From contig WTPW01001658.1 in the NCBI GenBank assembly GCA_009809945.1, positions 1 through 64,000 of the forward strand: DNA of 64,000 bases, in the 5' to 3' direction. This document shows, piece after piece, positions 10,440-20,499 of the stretch; within the stretch, counting starts at the first letter, position 1, and each line of letters opens with the position of its first letter. The notes beneath the pieces are model-generated. The model saw only the letters and a program-made list of their open reading frames with translations, was not told the origin of the DNA and searched no databases. Origin of the DNA: Gigaspora margarita (lineage: Eukaryota; Glomeromycota; Glomeromycetes; Diversisporales; Gigasporaceae). Both the position numbers and the translations under genes were made by a program.

Positions 10440-10585
10440 AAAAATCAGATAATTTTTTAGGAGAGAGAGGGAAAAAAATGTTGAAATTATATATTGGAAC
10501 CTAACCAAATCTTATTAAAGAGAAAGAGAGAGGGCATGCTTCTAATAAAAAATAATCAGGTGATTCATAACATGGCCCTATGCAG
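10440..10585. mobile_element. Short repeat family G, copy 1
   Basis: About 145 bp: starts AACAAAAATCAGATAATTTT, contains GTTGAAATTATATAT and a purine-rich GAGAAAGAGAGAGGG, ends AAAAATAATCAGGTGAT with AACATGGCCCTA. Other copies: 54950-55935 (twice interrupted) and 60890-61018. Weak inverted ends suggest a DNA MITE. Confidence 0.55.
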
Positions 10586-10746
10586 TTGGCTAATAGTTAA
10601 TTACTGGCCTGTATTTAAAATATTTCAGGATATTTGATCTGTACTTTATATTTATTTATTTTTTTTTTAGAATTTATCAGATTCTTAGTAATGTTAGCTT
10701 TTAGTCGCATTAGCCAGCTGATTACATTATATTGGCTAGCTTAGCA

Positions 10747-12132
10747 CAGTAATGTTAAATGTTCTGATTATTTGAAAAATTTTTAAATGATCTCAAATGA
10801 TCCTGAAATGACCAGTTATTATAGATCATTTGAATTTTGGATCATTTGCAAATAACTTGTGACCAAATGACCATGATCATTTGCAAATGACTGGGTCATT
10901 TGAAGGTCATTTGGGTTATTAGTAGTGATATGGTAGTCAAAATCCATGTAAACTTGATGATTGATATACAATTGCCCATTAATGTGTTAGTACGATACAT
11001 GTTAAGGATAAGAATTATAAAATTTTAGATAGCATGTCAACATGGCATCTACTTATTTCGCAGGTAATACAAACTCTTGGAGAGGAAATAGCCAATCAGA
11101 GAGTACAAAATTTGACTATTCCAGATCAGCCTGACAAAGAATCTGAACACATGCAAAAGAAGAAAAAAGCAAAAACTAATATTTAAATCGATCTTGATGC
11201 AAATGATGGGAATAAAATCTAAATATTGTAAAAATCATTCTAACCCTATAGTTTCTAACCTTAAGACCCTAACTCTAAATTTTTATCTCACACACTTAGT
11301 TTATTTACAAAATTGGAGATCTTTTTTTGTTTGTATTACCCATGCAAATAAGTAAAATGCATCAACGTGTTGGGCTTAGTAGTGTTAGAAAGCACGTTAA
11401 TGTGCTAGGTAACATGTTAACGTGTCATATATTAAATTCAAATGTATATAAACGAATGAATTTGACTTTAAACAGGAAGTTTTACTAATTTAATTTTAAT
11501 TAATTAAAAATCTTCTTTTGCTATAAATTTGCACAATACCTAACACACTTTTGATACGTAACATAAACCTCATTATGTATGTACGTTGTGAGAGGCTAAA
11601 TGAACCCTCTATGTAAGTATCGCAACTATACACTAGTAAGACTAACTAAAATCAACTAAACTATTCTAACAATGGTAAGGCTTCGATTGAGGCGTGAATA
11701 GACTTGATCCGAGTAACTAGGGTCGAATAGAGCTTTAGATTATGTCACGAGGCTCTAATATGAGGTCATGGGATTAAAATCGATGGTTAAGATTCTTAAC
11801 GCATGTAATCACGGAGTTTTAGAAATCAATCACGGTAATTTAGCACAGGACAACCCGGCTTTTGTTTAAAGGTAAATATTACTTTCGAGAACTGTAGTAA
11901 ATGGACTTAAAAGATTATAAATTGACCAAATCTTAGCATGAGTATTAAATATTTAATATTTTGAATTATTGTTGATTTCGAGTTTCATAATTTAATCAAG
12001 TTTTAATAAATTGTTATTTCCACCAATAAAATTCAAATGACCCAATAGGTCATTTCATTCTTGAAATGACCCAATGAACGGTCATTGGTCATTTGAGTCA
12101 TTTGGGACATTTCAGGTCATTTAACATCACTG
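10747..12132. mobile_element. hAT-like element with ATCATTTG/GGTCATTTG arrays
   Basis: Inverted ends CAGTAATGTTAAATG and CATTTAACATCACTG. Terminal arrays of GATCATTTG, AAATGACC and GGTCATTTG (10775-10915; 12045-12120) match the architecture of the other hAT-like elements. I could not find an 8-bp duplication (flanks GCTTAGCA and TGGTAAAG). A possible exon at about 11063-11185 on the plus strand has an open frame (QTLGEEIANQRVQNLTIPDQ, then a lysine-rich end) after an AG acceptor-like site; it could be a transposase remnant, but nothing identifies it. Confidence 0.6.
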
Positions 12133-12269
12133 TGGTAAAGTATATTTCTTAATATTTCTAGTAATATTTAAATTTATTGACTAAGCTCTAATCGACTCAG
12201 CTGAATAAATTGATAGACTTACTAAAATCGATTTGACCTGATAATTGCAAATCGACTACAAGTGCATAG

Positions 12270-13835
12270 TTAAAAAAGAAAAATTACCTCTTTTAAAGAC
12301 TCTACATGGCAATATTTTGATCCATGAAATATTTTAATTGCAAATTGTTGATCCGTATCTATATTTAGGTCACGCCATGTAGAGTAATATACTGTTACAA
12401 ATCCACCCTTCCCAATCTTTTTCATATTTTTAAGTTCATTATACTGAATGTATAACAATTGATTCTTTTCTTCACCAAGTACATTTATAAATCATCATCG
12501 ATATTGTATTTTTTAAGATCCAATTTATTCATTGCTAAAAAGACATCAATTCGATTGTTAAATATTCAATTATATTTAAAAATTAATTGAGTTAATTACC
12601 TGCTGATTTGAGCATTTCTATATTTTTTTCTCTAATAATTATTAATTATTTAATTATAATTATGAAAAATTACAAAAGAATAAGTATTACAATTTTAAAG
12701 TAGAATACTTGCTTCCACTTCCAATCATCTTTTTGTAAATCTCTTTCTACGCCAATTCCATTTCGAAAACAATCGCCAATTTTAGAAAAGATATCAAAAA
12801 GAACAGCATCTTCCTTTCTGCAGATTTTATATAATATATAAAGCCTCATGTCCATCTTTTTCAACTCCATACCCTCCTATTTCATAGCCCTTACCAACGC
12901 TAAAAATTGCACCAATGTTTCCAATTTCTGCAGCCTTTAGAAAATAAGCGAACGCCTTAAATTTATCTACTTCAACACCAAATCCAGCCTCATAAATAAA
13001 TGCGATACCATTTAATCCGCCGTTACACCCTAATTCGGCGGATTTTTGATGATAAATAAATGCCTTATATTCATCCTTTTCAACTCCAATTCCATCTCGA
13101 TAATAAACTCCAATCCAATGCATTGCATAAGCATTTCCCATATCAGCAGATTTTTGATAAGAAATGATTGCCTTATTTATATCATTTTCAACACCAATTC
13201 CACTTCTATAACAATGTCCAAGATTACACATTCCATTAGCATTCCCCATTTCTGCAGATTTTTGATAATAAAAAAATGCTTCATTTTAACACCGATTCCA
13301 TGTTGATAACAGTATCCAAGGTTATTTGCACCAACTGCATCATTATTTCAACAGATGTTTGGTAATAAATATATGCAGTTTTTCTATTTTCATCCTTTTC
13401 AACGGCAAATTTACCTTGATATCCATAAAGTTTATTTGATGCTGCTTTATTTGTTATTTCATCATATATTTGATAATAACTAAATGCTTTATATTCATCT
13501 TTTTCAACTCCAATTCCATTCCGATAACAACGACTCAGGTTAAAACTTCCTTCAATATGTCCCATATCAACTGATTTTTGATAAAATAATAATGCCTTTT
13601 GTTCATCTCTTTCAATTCCAATACCATTTTCATAACAATATCCAAGCCTATATATTCCATCAGCGTGCCCAATTTCTGCAACTTTTTGATAATAAATGAA
13701 TGCCTTATTTTCGTCTTTTTCAACTTGATCCCATGTTGGTAACGGTATCCAATTGTTCATTTTAGCAATAGAAATCATATCTTCAAAACTTTGATTAAAA
13801 AGTTGTTCGTAAACTTTCTCGTCAACTTTCTCCAT
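12270..13835 (-). pseudogene. Sel1-repeat / protein-kinase gene, multiply frameshifted
   Basis: The first part encodes a run of ~36-residue Sel1-like repeats (pattern LGYCYENGIGIERDEQKALL, YYQKSAEIG; about seven repeats), short helical-pair repeats used for protein contacts. The last part begins a protein kinase domain: the glycine loop IGKGGFVTVYYSTW, then FAIKIF with the ATP-binding lysine. Sel1-kinase combinations are very common in arbuscular mycorrhizal fungi. The frame changes near 13725, 13350, 13283, 12845 and 12490. A plausible splice donor (CAA|GTATTC) at ~12705, a small exon bounded by AG/GT near 12600-12570 and an AG acceptor near 12533 suggest introns. After SLKE a GTAATT donor appears, but no downstream kinase exon follows before the hAT-like element ending at 12132; the rest of the catalytic domain is missing. 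Assembly error could explain some frameshifts. Confidence 0.8.
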
Positions 13836-13918
13836 TATAAATATATGTCTATCTTAGCACTATTAAAAAAAAAAAAAACGAATGATCCAAGTCATTGTGC
13901 CATACCTTTATAAAACAA

Positions 13919-14580
13919 CTTGTTTATTATTGTCTCGGAGCGTAGCGGAGGACACTTAGTGATTAGTAAATAGTTACATTTTTTTGATAAATTCATTAAT
14001 TATCTTACAATGTCGCATCAAATATGTAAATTTTCCTGTCCGCAAGCGTGTCTGAATTGTACTTTAGTGCAACGAAAACAAATACACGTTTTATAAAATA
14101 AAAATTATAGGCTCACGGACACACAATGCTACGTATTAACCTAACTTAGTATAATAAGGAACTAGCACCAAAATTGTCATTACATTTTATATTATTCATG
14201 GTAAAATTTATATATGTTGTATTAAATTAATATCTTCTTCAGATTAAAATACCGTATTTCGCGTAATAACGCTCGTGAGCGTTATTTCGAAAATCGAATC
14301 ATTCAATAATAAGATGTATGGCTTCTAAATGATGTCCATGCGCGTCCCGAAATAACGCGCAAATTTGGATCAATGTAAATTAGCTGATTATAAATGCCTT
14401 TATAGTGGGACACATGATGGATTTTGTGATAATCGTCAGCAAATTTCGGTAATTATTTTTCGATAATAAAAGTATAGTTTTCGATAATATAATTTTCGGC
14501 TGGTAAAAACATACCACGATCCGAAAATTATATTGTCGAAAAACTATATATATTATAGTCATATACTCTAACTGTACATT
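13919..14580. other. Non-coding block with several foldbacks
   Basis: No gene seen. AACGCTCGTGAGCGTT (~14266) is a perfect 16-bp palindrome, followed by a CGAAATAACGCG copy near 14350. A ~30-bp inverted pair, AGTTTTCGATAATATAATTT and its complement, lies at 14469-14549. GTCTCGGAGCGTAGCGGAGG at 13935 is unusually GC-rich. Confidence 0.5.
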
Positions 14581-14851
14581 TGCAGCGATTAAAATTCATA
14601 TTTGTAACACAAATTGTGAAGCTTCTCACATACTTTATAACTTTAGAAGGAATATTATACAAGTCAAGAAATTGTTAGACCTTAAAAAAAACTTTACTCA
14701 TGCGACAGATATAAAGTTTTCATCTGTCATTGAAATTAAATTGACCTGAACTCGACTAAGAAATTTATTAATAACGAATATTTTTGCCGCAACTTGCATA
14801 AGTTCAATTTTTTAACAAATGATTGTGAAAAATACTGTATTTTGATATTTT

Positions 14852-15465
14852 ATAAGATAATTTCAAAAGCAAGGATATCAAATATATTTGTGTTGTTATT
14901 TTGTGTTTCTTTTTTGTATTCAGTATGATTGCTATTAAGGCCGTTCGAAGTTGATTCTTTGGTTAACATCACTTTTCCAGGACTTTCGGGAGAGGGGGGA
15001 GGGGGATAAAATGAAACGAACATATGAAACGAACATAGAAAAATGAACAAAGATGGGCCAATTTGATTGGTTGATATAAATCAGGTGACTGGAGAGAGTC
15101 ATCCAGCGTTTTGATTGGCTGTTCGTTTTCGGAGGGAGGGGGGGGGGGGGGGGGGGGGGGGGGTGATGTTAACCAAAAAATTAACTTCAAACGGCCTAAG
15201 TAAACAATAATTTACAAAATGTAAATTTAAATTGGGATTGATCTTTTTAACAGATCCATTTAAATGAATAATTCTCATACATAATTTCTGTTTTAAACTC
15301 ATTCCTTGAATGTTTAAATAATCAACAGTTGACTGAGTTGAATCATTTCGTATAATATAAACTAAAAGTGTCCCATCATTATAGGTTTTAATGTCTGCTA
15401 CAAGTGGTGGTGCACCTAATGTACTTTCTGTGTAGTTAAAATATTTGTTGTGATTTCGTTGATGT
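14852..15465 (-). pseudogene. Exon of a glomeromycete surface/secreted protein family, split by a MITE
   Basis: On the minus strand the frame opens after a TGA at ~15466 and contains ESTLGAPPLVADIKTYNDGT, LLVYIIRND, then LCMRIIHLNGSVKKINPN and HFVNYCLL. Removing the 14939-15196 MITE and one TAA copy lets the frame run on without a break through NSNHTEYKKETQ and FDILAFEIIL to a stop at 14852. I recognise the APPLVADIK / DGT.LV.IIR / LRIIH.NG / NYCLL pattern from large predicted secreted proteins of Rhizophagus; function unknown. No start codon or signal peptide is visible, so this is one exon or a fragment. The 27.3-kb fragment belongs to the same kind of family. The uninterrupted frame argues for recent disruption. 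Confidence 0.6.
14939..15196. mobile_element. PIF/Harbinger-like MITE with G-run ends
   Basis: Inverted ends GGCCGTTCGAAGTTGATT and, inverted, GGCCGTTTGAAGTTAATT, with GGTTAACATCAC just inside both. TAA flanks both sides (14936-14938, 15197-15199). Just inside the termini are G tracts: GGGAGAGGGGGGAGGGGG at 14988-15006 and a 26-G homopolymer at 15138-15163. It interrupts a reading frame that closes up perfectly when it is removed. Confidence 0.85.
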
Positions 15466-15514
15466 CATGACTAAGCAAATTAATAAATACTGTGCTATAA
15501 GTTTATACGGTTGA

Positions 15515-15970
15515 CTAAATATTTTCATTACTCCTATTATTATTATCCTTCTTCTCTTTATTCTTATCTTTATCATTTATAAACCTGAATCGAAGGTTCT
15601 CTTTATTCTTATCTTGATCTTTATTGTTCATAAACCTGAGTCGAAGGTTCTCCTTTTCCAACTCCCTGGCATGTTTTTCAAGGTCTTGAATTTTTTTGAC
15701 CATTTCTTTTTGGGATTTTCTTTTTTTAAGCTTTGTATGTGCATCATTTAATTTGGAACACAAAAAGATACACTCAGGACAGCCCGATTTACCATTTGAA
15801 AATTGTTTAGTCTTTCTTTCTAAATGAACCAAGGAACTCTGAACAGCTGCTACTGTGTCTTGCAAGGAACCTATATGGGTTAACAAGTCCTGACGGGAGG
15901 TAGAGGAATTATTGGCAGAGGCTGAGGAGGAGGATGTAGAGTTAATACCTCTATCCGGATATAAAAACAC
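15515..15970 (-). CDS. Hypothetical coiled-coil protein, 151 aa
   Basis: An ATG-started ORF not recognised as any family. The N-terminus is Ser/Asn-rich (SSSSASANNSSTSRQ), followed by a hydrophobic-heptad stretch, a CPECIFLC cysteine cluster (residues ~64-71), then a strongly charged helix (KKIQDLEKHARELEKENLRL). Its end has an imperfect internal duplication, KENLRLRFMNNKDQDKNK and KENLRFRFINDKDKNK. A coiled coil is likely. It lies just upstream, same strand, of the surface-protein exon. The start codon sits at the edge of an inverted repeat (15936-16045), so the true N-terminus may differ. Confidence 0.45.
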   Translation of the reverse strand: MFLYPDRGINSTSSSSASANNSSTSRQDLLTHIGSLQDTVAAVQSSLVHLERKTKQFSNGKSGCPECIFLCSKLNDAHTKLKKRKSQKEMVKKIQDLEKHARELEKENLRLRFMNNKDQDKNKENLRFRFINDKDKNKEKKDNNNRSNENI

Positions 15971-16045
15971 TATGTCACGTTATATCACATGACATAGTAT
16001 ATATCCGGATATATAAATCCGGATAGAGGTGTTAACTCTAGGAGG
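15936..16045. repeat. Inverted repeat with ATATCCGGATAT core
   Basis: GAGTTAATACCTCTATCCGG (15940-15959) is mirrored by CCGGATAGAGGTGTTAACTC (16019-16038). Between them lie ATATCCGGATAT and a CATGACATAG/CTATGTCACG pair. About 100 bp, able to form a cruciform. It may be a small MITE that captured or truncated the 5' end of the neighbouring ORF. Confidence 0.7.
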
Positions 16046-16213
16046 AGGATTGAATTATGTTAAAACCGAACTTTTCAAGGGACATTTTGGCTAAACTATT
16101 ACAAAAAAAAATATATAAGCTTATTAATATATATACAAAATAACAAAAATTAAAAAAATATTATTTCATAATAGAGAAAATAAGGGGGAACAGCGCACAT
16201 ATAAAAGTAGAAA

Positions 16214-16598
16214 GGGCTAACTATACAATATTAAATATTGAGCTACGATCCTTTCTTGCTTTAACTTGGGCACCCAAAGAGTCAATTTATGAAATAAAAG
16301 CTCCAAGCGATCCAGCGGAAAAGCAAAGTTTCTCTATGAACTAGTATGATAATCATAAATAGTGGAAGTCGAAAAGCAAAAGGATAAAAACTAATAACCT
16401 TGAAAGGAGTTTTCAAAAATTTTAATGAAAGCTGAGGAGCAAACAATTGATTTTATAATGAAAAAAATGGAGCATGGGAAACCGATAAAACAAACCAACT
16501 TATTTGATGAGTCATACTACCCCAAATTTGGATTAAAAACTCGTTTTGGACTATCTAGAATGTCCCATAATAAAGTGATAAATTACTATAATTGCTGA
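16214..16598 (+). CDS. Small ORF (57 aa) plus upstream open frame, unknown
   Basis: ATG at 16425 to TGA at 16596. The protein has low AT-bias features and looks coding: MKAEEQTIDFIMKKMEHGKP, then NLFDESYYPKFGLKTRFGLS and RMSHNKVINYYNC. A separate open frame upstream (16218-16340) reads IELRSFLALTWAPKESIYEI followed by KAPSDPAEKQSF before a stop. Base composition is richer in G and C than the flanks. Together they look like exons or remnants of one gene; I do not recognise the family. Confidence 0.4.
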
Positions 16599-16894
16599 TT
16601 ATCAACAAGTTTAAAATTTCGAAAATGGAAATCCAACACGGTGATTTGCTGATAAAACATATATGATGGGGTTTACTAATACGATGATCTTCCTCCCCTG
16701 ATTGGACAAAATTGGTCCGTGACAATCTGCACTATCAATAAAATTTTAATATTTTTTAACCTTCTAGAAATATACACATGTAGAATGAAAATAGGAAAAA
16801 ATTATATTAATAATATGGTAGTTGTCAAGAAATATTCATATAAATTTTTTAAAAAAAAATGTTGAACATCTTAGAAAAACAGCTGAAATCAGAT

Positions 16895-17240
16895 TTGTTA
16901 AACTTCAATCAACAATTTCTCAATAACTATCACACCAAATTTGATGTTTTTTTTTTATTTTTATTTTACATTGTTGTAGAATTAAAACAAAATATTTTCA
17001 TTGAATTCTATTTGGTGGCTTTCGTGATATTTTTATTTAAAATTTTAAAAACTTGTCGCAGTTTGACGTTCTAAACCATAACTCATATTTAAACAAAAAT
17101 CTCTTGACACCCACCTAATTAAATTCGATAATTTTTTTTATTTTAATTCTACAAATCTATAGAATTAAATAAAAAAATTTTTATCGAATTCCATTAGGTA
17201 GTTGTTAAGTTGTCTTTATTCTAAAACATTAAACTGTTAG
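16895..17240. repeat. Two adjacent AT-rich foldbacks
   Basis: The first folds about 16970 (ATCACACCAAATTTGATG facing TTTGGTGGCTTTCGTGAT). The second folds about 17160 around ACAAATCTATAGAATT, with CACCTAATTAAATTCGAT facing ATCGAATTCCATTAGGTAG. They resemble the interiors of the 42566 and 63700 foldbacks. The 71-codon ORF at 16859 is an incidental translation. Confidence 0.55.
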
Positions 17241-17839
17241 GACTATGTGTCTATTTAAATTTTACAAAAAATTATAAGAAAAAATAGAACTCCATATTAC
17301 GCTTGATATATACAAATGAGCGCTACTTTTCATTATTGTGTTTCTATATATATAGAATATTATTATCCTTAATTGGCATCGGTTGCTTATTTAATTAAAT
17401 TATTCTATTTAATGCGTAATTAACAGCTGATATAAATTCAAAAATACAAGTGATGATAATTATATGAAAAATTTCAATTGAAACTACTTAGCATAAATGT
17501 ATAGTTTAGTAGATACTATTCAATCGAATTGGTATTTTGTAGAAGAGAAGACAATTGTGTATAGTTGAAAATTTTGCAAAATAAATACATAATTTGTTAA
17601 TGCAGTAGTTAAATAGCATGCATTAACCAATAATGATATTAAATTAAATATGCACACTTATTGGATTGAGTTAACCTATTCCGTTATTATTATTATTTTT
17701 TTTGCATACAACTTTTTCGTACATTAATTTTTCAGTACATAAGTAGTCAAATTGATAAAAATTCTGACTTCAAGAATACATGCATATCACCATAAAAAAT
17801 TAAAAATTAATTTGTTTTTTAAACTTGGTGTTCGATGGG
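17241..17839. other. AT-rich spacer, no gene seen
   Basis: Mixed AT-rich sequence with no motif-bearing frame, clear inverted ends or tandem array. It begins just after the 17160 foldback and ends at the C-terminal remnant of the MULE gene. Confidence 0.5.
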
Positions 17840-19351
17840 ATTTGGAGAATCCTCCTCTCATCTACTTGTGGTACAATATCAACCCTAGCAATTCGTGCTC
17901 TTTCTGCTTGAGTGGTTTGTCGAAATGCATCTCGCAGACTACGAATATCTTGTACCTTCTTTTCTTTCTATTCATCAAAAATCGAAGTTAAATCTTCTTG
18001 TAATTTTATTAATTCAAGATTTCTATCATATGTTTCAGGATTTACTTGATTAAAAAAAAAACAATAATAATCATAATAATAGAATCAATCGTTAAATAAT
18101 CATTATATATTTATTAAAACCAAAAATTTAAAGTTAATCACTAACCATATTCACCCTCCTTATCATCATCAACATATTCATTCTCCTTATTGTCATCATA
18201 AATGTGAAGTTGTGCTAATGCCGCAAAAATATGTTGCAGGCTAATTGACGCCTTTTAAAGTCTAAACATGTACAAATATAATGAAGCATCCAAATCATTA
18301 ATATCTGTAGAATCCCTCTTACAAACAGAGTACTCAACATCACTATTTGTCATAGAGCGAACAAGCCACACATCCAGTTGAATTTTGTAAATGTTATTTT
18401 TGTTTATGTGCTTAATTCCAGAAATTTCTCTAATGCGCTGCTGGTGCTGCTAGGGATTCATTCGACAAATTTTTAACTCATTTAAAAAAAACAGACAAAT
18501 TCATATCTCGGAGCACCACCTCTATTAATAGATAAACTTCACCATCGAGTCTGCGCCCTGGACGTCCTCTTATAAATGTATTCTTTAACTTACAATGAAA
18601 TGCTTCTATTAAATTATTTGTATCCATCATATCATGTGACATGTCTCTAGCACATACTATCCACATCTCATAACTGGGTTTCCACCAATGTTCAAAATAA
18701 TTCGCAAACTCCTTGATATTTTCATCGCCTATTTTTCGCCATTCATCAAGTGCCTTTAGAATCTGTTGCTGTGCTTATATATCACACCATCCTTTTGTTC
18801 TTATCAATCTCCATAAGTCTTTCCAAACGATTTCTTTATTTGGATTGATCTTCACACCACTCAGCTTTCTGCGCCAAGAGCGCAATACATGAAAGTGACA
18901 TAAAAATATTGAACTGTCTGAAAAACTCATCTCAATCACTTTTATCTCCTTACCAGCATCATCTACCATAAATATATCTGGGTTCAGGCTCTTATTTTCC
19001 TGTTTCAAAAAATTTAACCACCTTTCCAATGTTGAAGATCGTTTGAATTCACTTATCAAAAACACAATAGGATACCCACTTCCTGTAATCAGATGGCGCA
19101 TCATAATAGTAAAAAGATGCAACTATGGTAATTTTGTGCTGTAGGTTCCATCTAAATACAAAATTCTTGCAAGCTTTGTTAATTCTTTTTGTTCGTTTGT
19201 TTGAAATGCAAATAAAAACCCAGCATTATTCATTTCATTATTATGTTCAAATAAACAGCTACCACCTTTATTAATTAATTTCTCTCGCCATTTATCTAAA
19301 GAAATCAACTCATTCTTATCAAGGTAAATTAGGTTATTCATTATATTATAC

Positions 19352-20499
19352 AAGAGTTGGACACCGAAACCTTTTTTGCCAAATCCGAAAGTTTCGGGTT
19401 TCGGATTATAACTTCCGAAACCTCATCTGAAACTCCGAAACCTTAACCGAAACCCGAAACCTTATCCGAAATCCCAAAACTATTTAAGATTAAATTTTTA
19501 TAAGATATGGTATTGTAGATCGTGCTAACATGATAGTACGTAAATATTTGAGTCCTGCCATGAGAAAACATACATATTTACATATAGGTTATATTTAAGT
19601 TTTTATATTTTACTTTGGTGTTAGAAATTAAAAAAACTCAATTTTTAAGAATTGCAACTTCAGCAGCTAAAATTTGGCAACGAATAATTAAATATTGCAG
19701 TTAAGGTTCCACAATTTGATTTGATTTGATTTGATCAAAAAATTGATCTCAAAACAAATTCAAATACAAAATTTTTAAATCAAATCAAATTCAAATTAAT
19801 AAATATTTGATCAAGTATTTGAAATTTTTGATTTAATTTAAAAAATTTATAAATTTTAAAAATTTCAAATCAAATCAAATTCAAATACAGAATTTTTAAT
19901 TCAAATCAAATTCAAATCAAGGTTTATTTGATTTTATCAAATTCAAATTTGCCTAATATTTGATTTGATTGGAGTTTGAGGAACTCTAATTGCAGTATAG
20001 TTAAAAAAATATAATCATTCTAAAAAAGAGTCAGGAAATATATTTACGCCTCAATTTAGAGAATTTTATTTACAAAAAAACCCATTTAATACATCATTTC
20101 ACAAAATATTGAATCAGCTTTAGATAAGTCTATATTGTATATATTTAGATTTTTCCTTAATTAAGAGTTTTTTATCTCAAATATATATAATATAAAATAT
20201 TTACTTATATTATGTGTTTTATTATTTATTTATTTATAAATATATATCTTATTAAATATTTATTTAGTAAAATTTTATTTATTATTTATTAAATAATAAA
20301 TCAATATATTATATATTATATATAAATCATATATTATAAATTTTTAACATTTTGAAATATAGTTTTGAGGAGTTTTAGATTATAGTTTCAGAGTTTCAGG
20401 TTTCAGGGTTTCAAATTTTTTTAAAATCTGAAACTAGTTTCGGATTATACTGAAACTGAAACTAGTTTCGGGGAGGTTTCATTTCGTTGCCCAACTCTA
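19352..20499. mobile_element. hAT-like element with CCGAAACC arrays, inside the MULE gene
   Basis: Ends AAGAGTTGGACACCGAAACC and, inverted, TAGAGTTGGGCAACGAAA. Flanked by a perfect 8-bp duplication TATTATAC (19344-19351; 20500-20507). Terminal arrays of CCGAAACC/GGTTTCAG words are at 19375-19480 and 20385-20490. The host MULE frame is restored when the element and one duplication are removed. A further hAT-like element (19702-19988) is nested inside. No own ORF. Confidence 0.9.
19702..19988. mobile_element. hAT-like element N, copy 2 (compact)
   Basis: Ends TAAGGTTCCACAATTTG and, inverted, TAGAGTTCCTCAAACTCC. Flanked by the perfect 8-bp duplication ATTGCAGT (19694-19701; 19989-19996). The whole 287 bp is built from AATTTGATTTGA/AAATCAAATTCAAAT words. 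It is an uninterrupted version of the 8346-10233 element. Confidence 0.9.

Noticed and set aside
10747..12132. Confirmed hAT insertion with 8-bp duplication
   Set aside because: Terminal inverted repeats and arrays are clear but the flanks GCTTAGCA and TGGTAAAG do not match, so the duplication is not claimed.
15099..15302. Polyproline proteins on the minus strand
   Set aside because: Polyproline is the translation of the 26-G run in a MITE; the neighbouring real frame belongs to the surface-protein exon.
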